This document shows, piece after piece, positions 56,601 through 60,910 of a stretch of DNA of 64,000 nt. The stretch covers positions 199,017,126 through 199,081,125 of the forward strand of contig JAHLJT010000631.1 in the NCBI GenBank assembly GCA_031308135.1, read 5' to 3'. The DNA is from Acheta domesticus. Its lineage: Eukaryota > Arthropoda > Insecta > Orthoptera > Gryllidae. Positions within the stretch are counted from its first letter, which is position 1. Every line of letters begins with the position of its first letter. A program made the position numbers and the translations under genes. The notes beneath the pieces were generated by a model. It was not told the DNA's origin and did not search any database. It was given only the letters and a program-made list of their open reading frames with translations.

Positions 56601-59169
56601 TATTTTCGTATTATGCACTTGGCTATACTGCATGACAGATGGTGTGAAATGATGTGTTTGGCAATGGTTCCCAATTCGCAGAGAAAAAATAAAAACAATA
56701 AAAATCCCAAAATGTTGAACGTTACGTGTACGAGTTGTGCATTGGAGCTAATGACGTTTAATAACATTAATTACTTATAAGCTTCTTCGGAACTTTCAGA
56801 AATCAACATTAACTGTAAAAAAATGTTACATCGGGGGGTCATTCCATGCAAAAAAGTAGGAAATCTGACACTACATCTCAGAATTTAAAAATATTTTGCC
56901 ACCTTACTTATTATGATACCTGCATGAACCAGGTACAATATTTTTGTCTCATCATCCATTGTTTAGCAACAATGAGCACTTGAAATATTAGGTTAGCAGT
57001 CTGTAGACATTCCATTACGATTTTTTCCGATGATATGCAAACAAGCAAAAAATATGAAAGGGACACCATTTGTAGAAGAAATGTAAAGGATAATTTTACG
57101 CTAAAGATATTTTTTTACCGTGAGTCTTTAACAATTAGGAAGTAAACAAATTCTAAAAAATGCAATAAATGGAAATGTAATATTTTTAAATTCTTGAATT
57201 TTGGAAGAAAAATTGCTGAAACTACTTTCAAGCTACTCTGTAAATTTCATCATGGAATCTTGAATGGTTTTAAAGTTATGAATAAAAGTATCTTACTGGC
57301 GCTCCATTAACGAACTCGACTCAGCTGCTAGAGCCGCCGCGCCACACCGCTCCTCGTCAGCACTCGGCATTACAGTCTTGCTCCGCCGCGCGATGGTGGA
57401 TTTCGCAAAACTACTTCTCTAGGTGTTAATTATGCTGTAGGAGCTACATGAAGAGATACGCCAAATTCGACCATTATTTTTTGTTCACTCCAACTTTTTG
57501 GTAAACACATTAAAATCATGTATTTCTCGTTTGCTGTTTTCACGTTTGAAAATTTTTCTTTGAATTGTGTCAACATTTCTTCTCCATCATTGCTTTCTGT
57601 ACTCACATGAAATAATTCAGAAGCTGCTTTATTTACGGCACTCACCTTTCTCCTTGCATACGATATCTCTCGGGTTTGTTTTCGCAATGACAATGGTTAT
57701 TGACCCAGAGGATACAAAATGTTTACATTACTGATAGTGGCTTCCTCTGCAACTCCTGGGGCTACGTACTCCTCGTCACTTGACGTTTTCACTTCACTGT
57801 TTCAGTTGAGTCACTAAGATCTGCATTGGACATTTTGGATATTTTGTGACGACACATCGCACATTGCTTCACCTATCAGTAAATTCGATATTTTCTTCCA
57901 CATCGCCTCTGTAATCTTTCTCTTACCCACCCGACTTTTGTGCTTCTAAAGTCCGAATGGATTGCAGCACCAAAGCCTATTAAACGTATTCACAATCTTT
58001 GCCATTTTCTATCAGGATGTATCACTGAACAGTAACACGCGAAAACTAAGCCTGTAAACTGGTGTCAGGATCCCTTCGAAGGCATCGATTGATATCCCTA
58101 GGGAATGAACTTGGCGGTGCCTGCCTACGACCTTGCGTCACCCCTCGCTGGGCAAAGGCACGCGACTTTCAACCTTAAGAGCAAAATGCGGGTATACTTT
58201 TTATTTAATAACTTTCGCATTTTTTAAGATTCCATCGCGACAGTTTGCAGAATGGTTATTTATTGGTTCTTCCTGCAGTGTGTAAAATATGAAAGAAAAT
58301 AAAATATTAATTTTGAAGAAAAATATATTTGTTTAATGTATTAGCATTTTTATTATAAACAAATATCTCAATCCTTAATATATTATCAACTGCTTAAAAT
58401 ATGATCATTTATCTTCAAAACAGTGTTCCCGTTTTTAAAGTTTCATTCATTTTATGAACGTCAGAATTATTATCATTATTGAGTACATTGTGTCATCGTC
58501 CATGTTTAACCCATAATTGTTGCTAAACTGCTGAAGATATTAGTTCCATAAATTGTCTTTTAACTGTTCATCATTAGTAGATTAATGTAATAAAATATGA
58601 AAAAATCTGAGACTCACTGTCAGAAAACCTGAAATTTTGCATGGAATGACCCCAGGGTTCAACTGTACATCATATTTTTAAATGCAGTTTACTCTTTTTG
58701 AGAGAAAAAATAACAAAAAGATTTGTAGCCATTTCAGAAAATGTTGAATACATCACATTGGCTTTATGTGAAGCTCTCACCAAAATGAAAATATCTTTTT
58801 GATCCCTGAAACATAATGACTAGTTCTTACTGTAGATGTATAACCCAAGTTTCCATTAAAAGTAGTGCTACTAGGTTACACTCAATCAGACAGATCCCAA
58901 CTAGGTGAATTAAACAAGTCTGCATTTTGTCACCACTTGTACTAATCTTAAGTCTCTGGAACCACACTAATAGATCTTAATCCTCTCTCCCTCCTTTTTG
59001 TTATTGTTTTTATTTCTCTCTGTTTTCGTTTGTAGTCTTGTGGACTTTGTGTGTTTTTGTTTGTGGACTACATTTCTGTTTTGCTTATATTTGCAGGTTG
59101 ATTGGTTGGGGTCAAATTCGCGGTGGTGAGACAATTGAACCCATTATAGAAAATACAGGCAGAGGTTAA
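6603..59169 (+). CDS. eIF2gamma: translation initiation factor eIF2 subunit gamma (10 coding exons)
   Basis: GTP-binding core subunit of cytosolic eIF2, which delivers initiator Met-tRNA to the 40S ribosome. Coding exons: 6603-6671, 7014-7077, 16662-16772, 40519-40752, 40842-40999, 42048-42277, 42619-42763, 53079-53248, 53349-53521 and 59097-59169, all with GT/AG borders and matching phases. The product is 475 residues if one missing base is allowed for, against about 472-475 in human and Drosophila. Visible motifs are the P-loop GHVAHGKST (48-56), a zinc knuckle C91/C96/C115/C120, DCPGH (134-138), N190-K191 of NKID, and SAQLKYN. Domains II and III follow, ending in [10 protein letters not shown]. 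Exons 1-3 are shared with Su(var)3-9, whose terminal exon lies in the 23.7-kb intron 3. Oddity: one base is missing in exon 5 after 40936, giving a TGA at 40946-40948 in the literal reading. Downstream exons stay intact, so a sequence error is the likelier cause. Confidence 0.96.
6672..7013 (+). other. intron 1, no feature seen
   Basis: 342 bp with a GTGAGT donor and a TCTACAG acceptor. No repeat or coding frame was recognised. Confidence 0.8.
7014..7077 (+). CDS. eIF2gamma: shared coding exon 2 (residues 24-44)
   Basis: Encodes [20 protein letters not shown] and the first base of Gly45. It matches the highly conserved eIF2gamma segment before the P-loop. The donor is GTAAGT in phase 1. Confidence 0.95.
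7350..7728 (+). pseudogene. acidic ORF remnant, possibly a transposase N-terminus
   Basis: A frame at about 7540-7686 reads [14 protein letters not shown] and then an acidic run ([22 protein letters not shown]) before a stop; further acidic codons follow. Acidic N-termini of this kind are usual in piggyBac-type transposases, but no catalytic part follows, so the assignment is weak. The rest of this intron-2 stretch shows nothing recognisable. Confidence 0.3.
7729..8575. other. intron 2 sequence, no gene seen
   Basis: Starts with a run of G (7729-7740). Two overlapping frames of 79-94 codons occur on opposite strands around 7730-8040 without any recognised motif. They are probably chance frames in an old repeat. 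Confidence 0.3.
8576..8808. mobile_element. diverged palindromic MITE, copy D
   Basis: Ends TACTTGGGTTTTTA and TAAAACCCCAAGTA, with the body motif pair ATGAAATATCTCACGGTATTT / AAATACCGTGAGATATTCCAT. It is a distant relative of the 253-bp family, sharing the TACT start, the GGAATAT-like arm motif and the GCATGAT core, with TA at the borders. Confidence 0.75.
8809..9535. other. intron 2 sequence, no gene seen
   Basis: AT-rich sequence between MITE copy D and the piggyBac remnant. No recognisable coding or repeat structure. Confidence 0.35.
9536..9847 (-). pseudogene. piggyBac-type transposase, C-terminal remnant
   Basis: The minus-strand frame begins [16 protein letters not shown], which fits the end of the piggyBac DDE domain (the usual pattern is an N-A/S-Y-I-I-Y motif). 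[20 protein letters not shown] helix follows, then [16 protein letters not shown], consistent with the first half of the cysteine-rich C-terminal zinc domain. Only about 100 residues remain. The catalytic aspartates and the 5' part are absent nearby, so it is a dead fragment inside intron 2, antisense to the host gene. Confidence 0.65.
9848..10641. other. intron 2 sequence, no gene seen
   Basis: AT-rich sequence with no recognised motif, frame or inverted repeat. Confidence 0.35.
10642..11481 (-). mobile_element. Tigger/pogo-like element with transposase C-terminal scrap
   Basis: The left end, CAGTAATCCCTCAACATTCG, is matched in inverse by CGAATGTCAAGGGATTACT at the right end, with TA at the left border. 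A minus-strand frame at 11034-11234 reads [18 protein letters not shown], which resembles the acidic tail after the DDE domain of Tigger transposases (ELTTEELQEL-like). About 840 bp long, internally deleted and non-autonomous. Confidence 0.65.
11482..13534. other. intron 2 sequence, no gene seen
   Basis: AT-rich intronic sequence. A C-run followed by CCACCGCCAATGGACGAAG at 12325-12352 stands out in base composition but leads to no extended frame. A CA/CG dinucleotide-rich stretch lies at 13488-13525. Confidence 0.35.
13535..13680. repeat. fragment of the dispersed GATATTC repeat family
   Basis: Contains CCGATTTTCTCCAAATTGAT, ATTGATCTGGCTATTG and TCAGCCCCTTG. The same ordered motifs occur near 870-930 and 53965-54030. 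No coding content. Confidence 0.5.
13681..13740. repeat. 60-nt hairpin with 28-bp stem and TTTT loop
   Basis: The left arm 13681-13708 starts CGCCATTCGAAAGAGTG. The right arm 13713-13740 is its reverse complement except at two positions that would be G-T (G-U in RNA) pairs on the + strand. The loop is TTTT. It sits at the end of the dispersed repeat fragment. It could be a foldback formed by template switching or a small-RNA precursor. Confidence 0.85.
13741..14223. other. intron 2 sequence, no gene seen
   Basis: AT-rich. Short frames on both strands have no recognised motif. The LINE remnant begins directly after. Confidence 0.35.
14224..15840 (-). pseudogene. LINE ORF2 remnant, endonuclease end to reverse transcriptase, catalytic motif deleted
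   Basis: Minus strand, high to low coordinates. [16 protein letters not shown] is the end of the APE endonuclease (15837-15382). A degraded finger region follows ([16 protein letters not shown] near 14830). Reverse transcriptase motif [12 protein letters not shown], lies near 14600, motif [11 protein letters not shown], near 14440, and then without a break comes the connection region ([31 protein letters not shown]) to 14224. The segment between motif B and the connection, which holds the catalytic YADD box, is missing. Several frames are needed. It lies antisense inside intron 2. Confidence 0.8.
15841..16661. other. intron 2 end, no gene seen
   Basis: AT-rich sequence up to the TTTTTCAG acceptor of exon 3. 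A CT-rich TTCTTCTTCTT run at 16268-16287 and a short CA run near 16602 are the only structures noted. Confidence 0.4.
16662..16772 (+). CDS. eIF2gamma: shared coding exon 3 with the P-loop (residues 45-81), branch point of the two mRNAs
   Basis: Encodes [18 protein letters not shown] through NITIKL and the first base of codon 82. This is the GTPase P-loop and switch I region of eIF2gamma, also carried at the N-terminus of Su(var)3-9. The donor GTAAGT (16773) joins either 30261 (Su(var)3-9) or 40519 (eIF2gamma); both acceptor exons start with GC. Confidence 0.96.
16970..17800 (+). pseudogene. Penelope-like element, C-terminal tail
   Basis: Frames on the + strand give KHRIEHSIK and, after a shift, [20 protein letters not shown] followed by TVDIN. 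This matches the end of GIY-YIG-type Penelope-like proteins, where an EHxIxxNH-like stretch is followed by a (R/K)EKRxxxRLxxE-x-(I/V)xI motif. About 600 bp downstream is TTCCCGAAACGTGAAGAG (near 17755), like the CGAAACGT motif common in the terminal repeats of these elements. Stops and shifts make it dead. Confidence 0.5.
17801..21439. other. intron 3 sequence, no gene recognised
   Basis: Mostly AT-rich. 20460-20830 is noticeably richer in GC, with frames of 114 codons (20477-20821) and, after it, 116 codons (20850-21200). Neither shows a known motif, codon bias or neighbouring repeat ends, so I do not call them genes. Confidence 0.35.
21550..22010. mobile_element. insert nested in the CAGT-ended element
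   Basis: Sequence present here but absent from copy 2 (54.9 kb), where TTTTTAGTGGATTAGTG runs straight into TTTGTACA. The left end of the insert carries CCGTGCGATTAAATCGCACGG, a perfect short palindrome. No coding frame. The exact borders are uncertain by some tens of bases. Confidence 0.5.
22765..23017. mobile_element. 253-bp palindromic MITE, copy C
   Basis: Identical ends and length to copies A and B, same orientation as A, TATA at both borders. Its two arms differ from copy A by matched changes (GGCC in the left arm, GGCC in the right arm, where A has GATA and TATC), so pairing is preserved. It is nested in the CAGT-ended element, so it inserted later. Confidence 0.9.
23256..23367. repeat. 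foldback around TGACGTCA inside the CAGT-ended element
   Basis: GGTATCAGCTGTTGACG and CATCCAATCGGGAGC on the left are matched in inverse by GCTCCCGATTGGATG and CAACAGCTGATACC on the right. TGACGTCA, a CRE-type palindrome, is close to the centre. The corresponding foldback in copy 2 is at 55817-55917. Confidence 0.75.
23776..24779. other. intron 3 sequence, no gene seen
   Basis: AT-rich with no recognised element borders. A 64-codon frame at 24259-24453 has no recognised motif. Confidence 0.35.
24780..25860 (+). pseudogene. hAT superfamily transposase remnant (ZMYM1/TTF-type)
   Basis: Fragments in shifting frames follow the order of ZMYM1-like hAT proteins: [17 protein letters not shown] and [10 protein letters not shown] (TTF-type zinc region), then SNFESIRR / [12 protein letters not shown], then [17 protein letters not shown], an IGSSQNGNY block, [29 protein letters not shown], and [14 protein letters not shown], where the domain carrying the first catalytic aspartate begins (the family usually has D/S-V-D-S/T-T-x-D-x-S/A-H). 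Several stops and shifts break it. It is on the same strand as the host gene, inside intron 3. Confidence 0.75.
25861..27300. repeat. repeat family copy 1 (paired with 50.6-51.96 kb), holding MITE E
   Basis: Aligns by eye with 50600-51960. Shared landmarks include AATACGAGAACACCCTATTCTCA against AATACGAGTACACACTATTCTCA, the CATAATTTGGGA block, CATTGCAATCGC, CTGTTTCTxCTAAAATCTTCAG and a TTATCxCxCATGTTATCA block, in the same order. It probably continues the hAT remnant or is a separate non-autonomous element. No intact protein is encoded. Confidence 0.55.
26555..26790. mobile_element. diverged palindromic MITE, copy E
   Basis: TATACTGTGATTTTTCTAAC at the left and GTTAGAAAAATTGCTGTAT at the right, with arms containing GCCCCTCAAG, CGATGGAATATG and a GCGATCATGCGACTTCTAG core. 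It belongs to the same family as 46057-46289 (CTAACTCTGCCCCTCAA subtype). The homologous repeat copy at 51.65 kb lacks it, showing the empty site. Confidence 0.85.
27935..28060. repeat. foldback with CTGAGGAAGCC and GCGAAACGTC motifs
   Basis: AGGCTTCCTCAGG and CCTGAGGAAGCCT form a short hairpin at 27948-27995, followed by AAGGGCGAAACGTCAGCC. The CTGAGGAAG...GAAACGTC pair is a recurrent end motif of invertebrate retroelements (Penelope-like and some LINEs). Only the end is present. Confidence 0.5.
29115..29168. repeat. (TA)n microsatellite
   Basis: About 27 uninterrupted TA units. Frames read through it (IYIYIY runs) are artefacts. Confidence 0.98.
30261..31933 (+). CDS. Su(var)3-9: Su(var)3-9 terminal exon: chromodomain, pre-SET, SET, post-SET (residues 82-638)
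   Basis: Starts after AATTACAG with GC completing Gly82, then [10 protein letters not shown]. It carries all catalytic and chromatin-binding domains in one uninterrupted exon and ends YLF-TAA at 31931-31933. The reading frame stays open some 100 bp upstream of the acceptor (an ATG at 30161), but that part is not like the family and precedes a good acceptor, so it is read as intron. The exon is skipped for eIF2gamma. Expression of Su(var)3-9 thus depends on splicing to this acceptor and polyadenylating downstream, instead of continuing to 40519. Confidence 0.95.
32472..32477 (+). terminator. candidate poly(A) signal for Su(var)3-9
   Basis: AATAAA about 540 bp after the Su(var)3-9 stop. Further AATAAA hexamers lie at 33027-33032 and 33317-33322, so the actual 3' end is undecided. 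Use of any of these would define the short mRNA. Confidence 0.4.
33570..33676. repeat. tandem duplication, two ~53-bp units
   Basis: TTCTTAAATTTAAAT, an A-run, TCAAACTTAGGTATACAAAT appears twice in direct succession with a few differences, ending near 33623 and 33676. Confidence 0.85.
38149..38166. repeat. homopolymeric C-run
   Basis: About 17 consecutive C after CCTCCT. Prone to length error in the assembly. Confidence 0.9.
40519..40752 (+). CDS. eIF2gamma: eIF2gamma coding exon 4 (residues 82-159): zinc knuckle and G3
   Basis: Starts GC-TAT ([10 protein letters not shown]). It carries the zinc knuckle C91-x4-C96 and C115-x4-C120 and G3 DCPGH at 134-138, then [15 protein letters not shown]. 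Donor GTAACT in phase 1. This is the first exon specific to eIF2gamma. Confidence 0.96.
40842..40999 (+). CDS. eIF2gamma: eIF2gamma coding exon 5 (residues 160-212) with a 1-base deletion in G4
   Basis: Encodes [18 protein letters not shown], then [13 protein letters not shown]. At the NKID motif the assembled sequence reads AACAAATTGAT, where AACAAAATTGAT would restore the family motif. Taken literally the frame ends at TGA 40946-40948. In the shifted frame the remainder ([20 protein letters not shown]) is perfectly typical up to the GTAAGA donor at 41000. Confidence 0.93.
41000..42047 (+). other. intron 5, no feature seen
   Basis: 1,048 bp, GTAAGA donor and TAATGTGCAG acceptor. A pair of opposite frames at 41031-41255 is an artefact of a shared open stretch. 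Confidence 0.75.
42048..42277 (+). CDS. eIF2gamma: eIF2gamma coding exon 6 (residues 213-289)
   Basis: Encodes [18 protein letters not shown] (G5-like SAQ), then the start of domain II with [17 protein letters not shown] and [14 protein letters not shown]. Donor GTACAA in phase 0. Confidence 0.96.
42301..42425. repeat. polypyrimidine (CT-rich) tract in intron 6
   Basis: About 120 bp almost entirely C and T on the + strand (repeated CTCTCTC and CCCTC), starting about 24 bp after the exon 6 donor. Confidence 0.95.
42619..42763 (+). CDS. eIF2gamma: eIF2gamma coding exon 7 (residues 290-337)
   Basis: Encodes [37 protein letters not shown] and AVPGGLI, part of beta-barrel domain II. Donor GTAAGA in phase 1. 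Confidence 0.96.
42764..43662. other. intron 7 start, no gene seen
   Basis: No recognised element or coding frame in this part of the 10.3-kb intron 7. Confidence 0.4.
43663..45184. repeat. ~1.5-kb segment bounded by ~65-bp imperfect inverted repeats
   Basis: AACATATTCCAAATATTCAC-AAAACT and TCCCTGAACTCTG at 43663-43730 are matched in inverse by CAGAGTTCAGGGA and AGTTTTGTGAATATTTGG at 45121-45184, with a few mismatches. Between them lies a minus-strand LINE fragment. This could be a foldback element that has taken in a LINE fragment, or an inverted duplication. Confidence 0.7.
44080..45015 (-). pseudogene. LINE ORF2 fragment: end of endonuclease and linker before the reverse transcriptase
   Basis: A 311-codon open frame on the minus strand. 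It begins with the end of the endonuclease ([24 protein letters not shown], comparable to KMLDLVFIN and KYHPALN in the 2.9-kb copy). It goes on through the charged linker ([46 protein letters not shown]) to [10 protein letters not shown], just before the reverse transcriptase fingers. Neither the catalytic endonuclease core nor the reverse transcriptase is present. The open frame over 900 bp suggests a young fragment. Antisense in intron 7. Confidence 0.85.
45185..45589. other. intron 7 sequence, no gene seen
   Basis: No recognised structure. Confidence 0.4.
45590..47830 (-). pseudogene. LINE ORF2 remnant, endonuclease to C-terminus, catalytic core lost
   Basis: Minus strand from 47830 down. 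Endonuclease [14 protein letters not shown], then [16 protein letters not shown] and [11 protein letters not shown] (47618-47427), a linker, then the reverse transcriptase fingers in a clean frame (46939-46523: [51 protein letters not shown]). Motif A follows as [11 protein letters not shown], where both usual aspartates are changed to G and N. MITE F (46057-46289) comes next. After it are a short [16 protein letters not shown] segment and the tail ([32 protein letters not shown]) to about 45600. Motifs B and C (YADD) are missing between motif A and KDLG. It is dead and antisense in intron 7. Confidence 0.85.
46057..46289. mobile_element. diverged palindromic MITE, copy F, inside the LINE
   Basis: TATATTGCGATTTCTCTAAC at the left, TTAGAAAAATCGTTGTATA at the right, with CAATGGAATAT and TATTCCATCGTG arm motifs and a GCATGATCGCAAGCACTGCT core shared with copy C. 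CTCTGCCCCTCAA subtype, as copy E. It sits where the LINE reverse transcriptase core is missing. Confidence 0.82.
47831..48959. other. intron 7 sequence, no gene seen
   Basis: AT-rich. A stretch at 47930-48020 has GCATAAATGCC-type motifs and a C/A run. 48541-48555 reads GCCTTTTTAGGCGCCTAAAAGG, a short palindrome comparable to the TAGGCAC motifs at 36.6 kb. A pyrimidine run at 48566-48636 yields a spurious lysine/arginine-rich frame on the minus strand. Confidence 0.4.
48566..48636. repeat. T/C homopolymer-like tract
   Basis: About 70 bp made of TTTC and long T runs on the + strand. Confidence 0.95.
48960..49240. other. GC-rich island in intron 7
   Basis: About 280 bp clearly richer in G and C than the surrounding intron, with CCCCTGCCCCGCCCCCACC and several CG dinucleotides, then GAGGCGAGAGGGAGCG. 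A frame of 124 codons on the + strand (48863-49237) spans it; its proline/glutamine-rich part reflects composition and I recognise no domain. It could be an old 5' UTR, a promoter-like island or transposon sequence. Confidence 0.4.
49241..50599. other. intron 7 sequence, no gene seen
   Basis: AT-rich. A short tandem duplication lies at 49830-49880 (CTGCAAGTTGTTCTG twice). 49560-49620 and 50285-50330 show TTTCGAATTTAAAATTTTGA and the reverse (TTTTAAATTAGAATTCGAAAA), with GGGTTAG outside on each: imperfect inverted ends of a possible 0.77-kb element (about 49555-50330). Confidence 0.4.
49555..50330. mobile_element. possible non-autonomous TIR element in intron 7
   Basis: The left end CAACTTGACAGGGGTTAGATT, TTCAAAAGTTTTTCGAATTT is matched in inverse by AATTCGAAAAACTTTTGAA, CCCTAACCCTTGTTGAGTTG on the right. 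The inverted ends are about 45 bp, imperfect. No transposase inside. Boundaries approximate. Confidence 0.6.
50600..51960. repeat. repeat family copy 2 (paired with 25.9-27.3 kb), without the MITE
   Basis: Shares ordered blocks with 25861-27300 (see that entry). At about 51640-51665 the sequence reads TGTTTGAGGGGTATTCCAG where copy 1 carries MITE E, so this represents the unoccupied site. Confidence 0.55.
51961..53078. other. end of intron 7, no gene seen
   Basis: AT-rich sequence up to the TTTGATACAG acceptor of exon 8. CCCCCTAC-CATTA-GGGGGC at 52555-52574 is a small hairpin-like motif. Frames of 77-113 codons here have no recognised motif except where they run into exon 8. Confidence 0.4.
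53079..53248 (+). CDS. eIF2gamma: eIF2gamma coding exon 8 (residues 338-394)
   Basis: Encodes [20 protein letters not shown], then [18 protein letters not shown] and DKKGAK, the junction of domains II and III. Donor GTAATG in phase 0. Confidence 0.96.
53249..53348 (+). other. intron 8 with a (TTA)n run
   Basis: 100-bp intron; TTATTATTATTATTATT at 53289-53318. Acceptor TTGTTTCAG. Confidence 0.9.
53349..53521 (+). CDS. eIF2gamma: eIF2gamma coding exon 9 (residues 395-451)
   Basis: Encodes [33 protein letters not shown], then [20 protein letters not shown] ending at HWR, which is split by the intron. This is domain III. Donor GTAAGT in phase 2. Confidence 0.96.
53609..53641. repeat. (ATT)n microsatellite
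   Basis: About ten ATT units close to the exon 9 donor. Confidence 0.95.
53930..54260. repeat. fragment of the dispersed GATATTC repeat family
   Basis: AAAATTGATATTCTTGAATC, AATCTGGCTGATGTCGCAGC and CCCCTTGAATTTGAAATCG follow in the same order as near 13630 (AAATTGATATTCCCAATTGA, TCTGGCTATTGTTTCAGC). No coding content. Confidence 0.55.
54261..54805. other. intron 9 sequence, no gene seen
   Basis: AT-rich, with a run of G at 54762-54772. Nothing else recognised. Confidence 0.4.
54806..56342. mobile_element. pogo/Tigger-like CAGT-ended element, copy 2
   Basis: CAGTAAAACCCCTTTATAAG at the left and CTTATAGCGGGGTTTTACTG at the right, flanked by TA on both sides. The right end contains several repeats of a TCTCTTATAA-CGGG-type unit. 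Same internal order as copy 1 (21440-23775), without its two insertions. The TGACGTCAC foldback is at 55817-55917. No transposase frame. Confidence 0.8.
55817..55917. repeat. foldback around TGACGTCA inside copy 2
   Basis: GATATCAGCTG, CGGTTTCATCCAATCGGGAGC on the left, GCTTCCGATTGGATGAAACCG and CAGCTGATACC on the right, with GTGACGTCAC between them. It corresponds to 23256-23367 in copy 1. Confidence 0.75.
56343..56834. other. intron 9 sequence, no gene seen
   Basis: Sequence between two transposons. No recognised frame or motif. Confidence 0.4.
56835..58653. mobile_element. 1.8-kb TIR element with GGGGTCATTCCATGC ends
   Basis: The left end GGGGTCATTCCATGCAAAA is a perfect 19-bp inverse of the right end, TTTTGCATGGAATGACCCC at 58635-58653. 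Similarity continues inward in imperfect form to TCTGACA / TGTCAGA. No clear target duplication was seen. It carries, on the minus strand, the broken gene described at 57430-58005, and a GC-rich patch at 57310-57390. Superfamily not assigned. Confidence 0.8.
57430..58005 (-). pseudogene. broken gene of an unnamed protein family (CCNPF motif) in the TIR element
   Basis: Minus strand from the ATG at 58003-58005: [19 protein letters not shown], stop, then [20 protein letters not shown] and [11 protein letters not shown]. After frame changes it gives an acidic linker ([14 protein letters not shown]), then [40 protein letters not shown] and [20 protein letters not shown] down to 57430. From memory, a CCNPF...H N-terminus with a helical LPKSW-type region recurs in many arthropod genomes as uncharacterised, probably transposon-borne, proteins. 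I cannot confirm this here, and no DDE or other catalytic domain is visible. At least two stops and shifts break the copy. Confidence 0.5.
58654..59096. other. end of intron 9, no gene seen
   Basis: Ends in a TG/T-rich stretch and the ATTTGCAG acceptor of exon 10. Confidence 0.5.
59097..59169 (+). CDS. eIF2gamma: eIF2gamma coding exon 10 (residues 452-475)
   Basis: Completes R452 and encodes [23 protein letters not shown] and TAA. The LIGWGQI motif is the conserved C-terminus of the family; the last residues are variable between species. Confidence 0.95.
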
Positions 59170-59292
59170 ATTCTACATTGGTGTTTCTGGTTGATTGAAT
59201 ATATTGCATTGGTTAACAGTGAAAGGAACAAGAAAGTAATACAGATTTTCAACACTTGTTTTGTATTTGAGTATATGAGTGTCAAATCTATC

Positions 59293-59298
59293 AATAAA
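59293..59298 (+). terminator. candidate poly(A) signal for eIF2gamma
   Basis: AATAAA 124 bp after the stop codon, followed by a T-rich stretch. It is the first such hexamer after the stop and fits a short 3' UTR. Confidence 0.65.
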
Positions 59299-60165
59299 GC
59301 TCTGGAACCAATTTTTTTTGAATTTATTTAACTTGTTTAGACTGTTTCATTTATACCAGGGTTCTCCATTTAATTGAATAAGACTGTTCTCTCAAAGCAA
59401 AAACATATTGTTTTTAAAAAATCATGATTATTTTCTGTTCCAATTTCTGACAAGAGAGTAGAGTAGTGTACGAGATCGTATAAAAATATAAAGCCCTTTG
59501 CATTCTATTTAACCAATACCCATGATTATCTTATGATTGTCCGTAACATCGTCACAAAAGTTTGCTCGTTGATCTCTGGTATTCAGTTTCATAATGGGGA
59601 AAATGGTCACAAATGTGCTATTAAACATTACCCTTCTTGGAATTGCCACATATTCTACTTTATGTCACTCTTGATGTGAGAGATTGCTCACATGATTTTG
59701 TTCATTTTCTATGATTTGGAGATTATAACATTCCTGGTGAACAATCAATTATTAAATTGCAATTTTGTGTTAGATCGAATTAAATAATATTTTTTTCTTA
59801 TATGTAAGCATATATTTTAAAGTTATTGCTTTAAAATATTGCTTAAGAGTCACAATGAGCATGTTATTTTCTTTAAAATAATTAGAAAATGAAAATACAT
59901 ACAGTGGTGGATACAAAGGATGATATACAGTAGTGCACAGAACGTAAACAGTGAATTATGACCCTGGTAACTTGAAATACTAGACATAATCCATTTAAAC
60001 AAATGGGCATTTAATTTTGAAGCATGGATCATTATTAGACGCCCAGGCATTCAATCTATGCGCCGCGTCGTGCTACGTCAGACTTCTCCCCTCCCCGCAA
60101 AGCTTCCTACTCCCCACCACTTGCACTTTTGACGCTGCCACGGGCAGTCGACCGGCTCGCAAGTG
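59299..60165. other. intergenic sequence downstream of eIF2gamma, no gene seen
   Basis: AT-rich up to about 60020, then abruptly GC-richer where the LINE sequence begins. No coding frame of interest in the AT-rich part. Confidence 0.4.
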
Positions 60166-60910
60166 CAGAATGCTCGCGGGAGCAGGCGTTGTGCAGGTCT
60201 GCTCTACAATCTTTAAGAAGGTGAGAAATGAAAAGAGAATCAAATACATTATTTCCTATAATGGCTCTCTCATGGAACTTAAACGGCTATCGTACTCAGA
60301 AGAATTAAGATTCTTAATTTCTTGCCATCTATATTCTGCCTTCAGGAAACTCCTCTTCCTCATCATCATCCCCTGTGTCTTCGCGGTTTTAGCACTTGCC
60401 GGTTTAATCAAGATGACGGACTTCGTGCTCGCGGCCGTGTCGCGGTACTTTCCCGTGACTCCCTGGTCTCTGAGGAACATAACGTTCGAACCGACCTTCA
60501 AGCCGTATGCGTTCGTCTACAGTTACCGTTCTTTTCATTAACGGTGTGCAATATATGCATTCCTCGTGGCCAAGTCGTGTCACAAGAGGAACTTGATGCT
60601 TTTTCTCAGTTGCCCGCCCCATTTCTTATTGTGGGGGACTTAAATGTCCACTACCAGGATCCTTCCTGGGGTGGCACGAGGAACTGCCCTAGAGGTACTA
60701 TTCTCGAAAAATTTTTTCCATGGCTTCAGACACTTTTATCGTCAATCGATCTTGCACTCTGCAGTCCATCCCTCCAGTCACTAAGAGTGGACTGTTCTCA
60801 ATGCCTTGCATGGAAGTGACCATTTTCCTACTCTGGTCCACCTTGATATTCATTATTTAGACGTTACCCACTCATCTCCCCGTCGAGGTGGATTGATCCA
60901 CGTCCTGACG
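60166..60910 (+). pseudogene. LINE fragment 1: ORF1 tail and APE endonuclease
   Basis: FKKVRNEKRI (near 60212) corresponds to FQKVRKKYQR at the ORF1 end of the next copy. After it, MALSWNLNGYRT starts the endonuclease. In a 165-codon frame (60322-60819) follow IFCLQETPL, GRVAVLSRDSL, FSLTVCNICIPRG, LIVGDLNVHYQDPSWGG and SSIDLALCSPSLQ. A frameshift near 60800 then leads to HGSDHFPTLVHLDI, with the catalytic SDH motif. Endonuclease order is complete but the frame is broken three or more times and no reverse transcriptase follows. Probably I/Jockey group; outside the host gene and on its strand. Confidence 0.82.
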
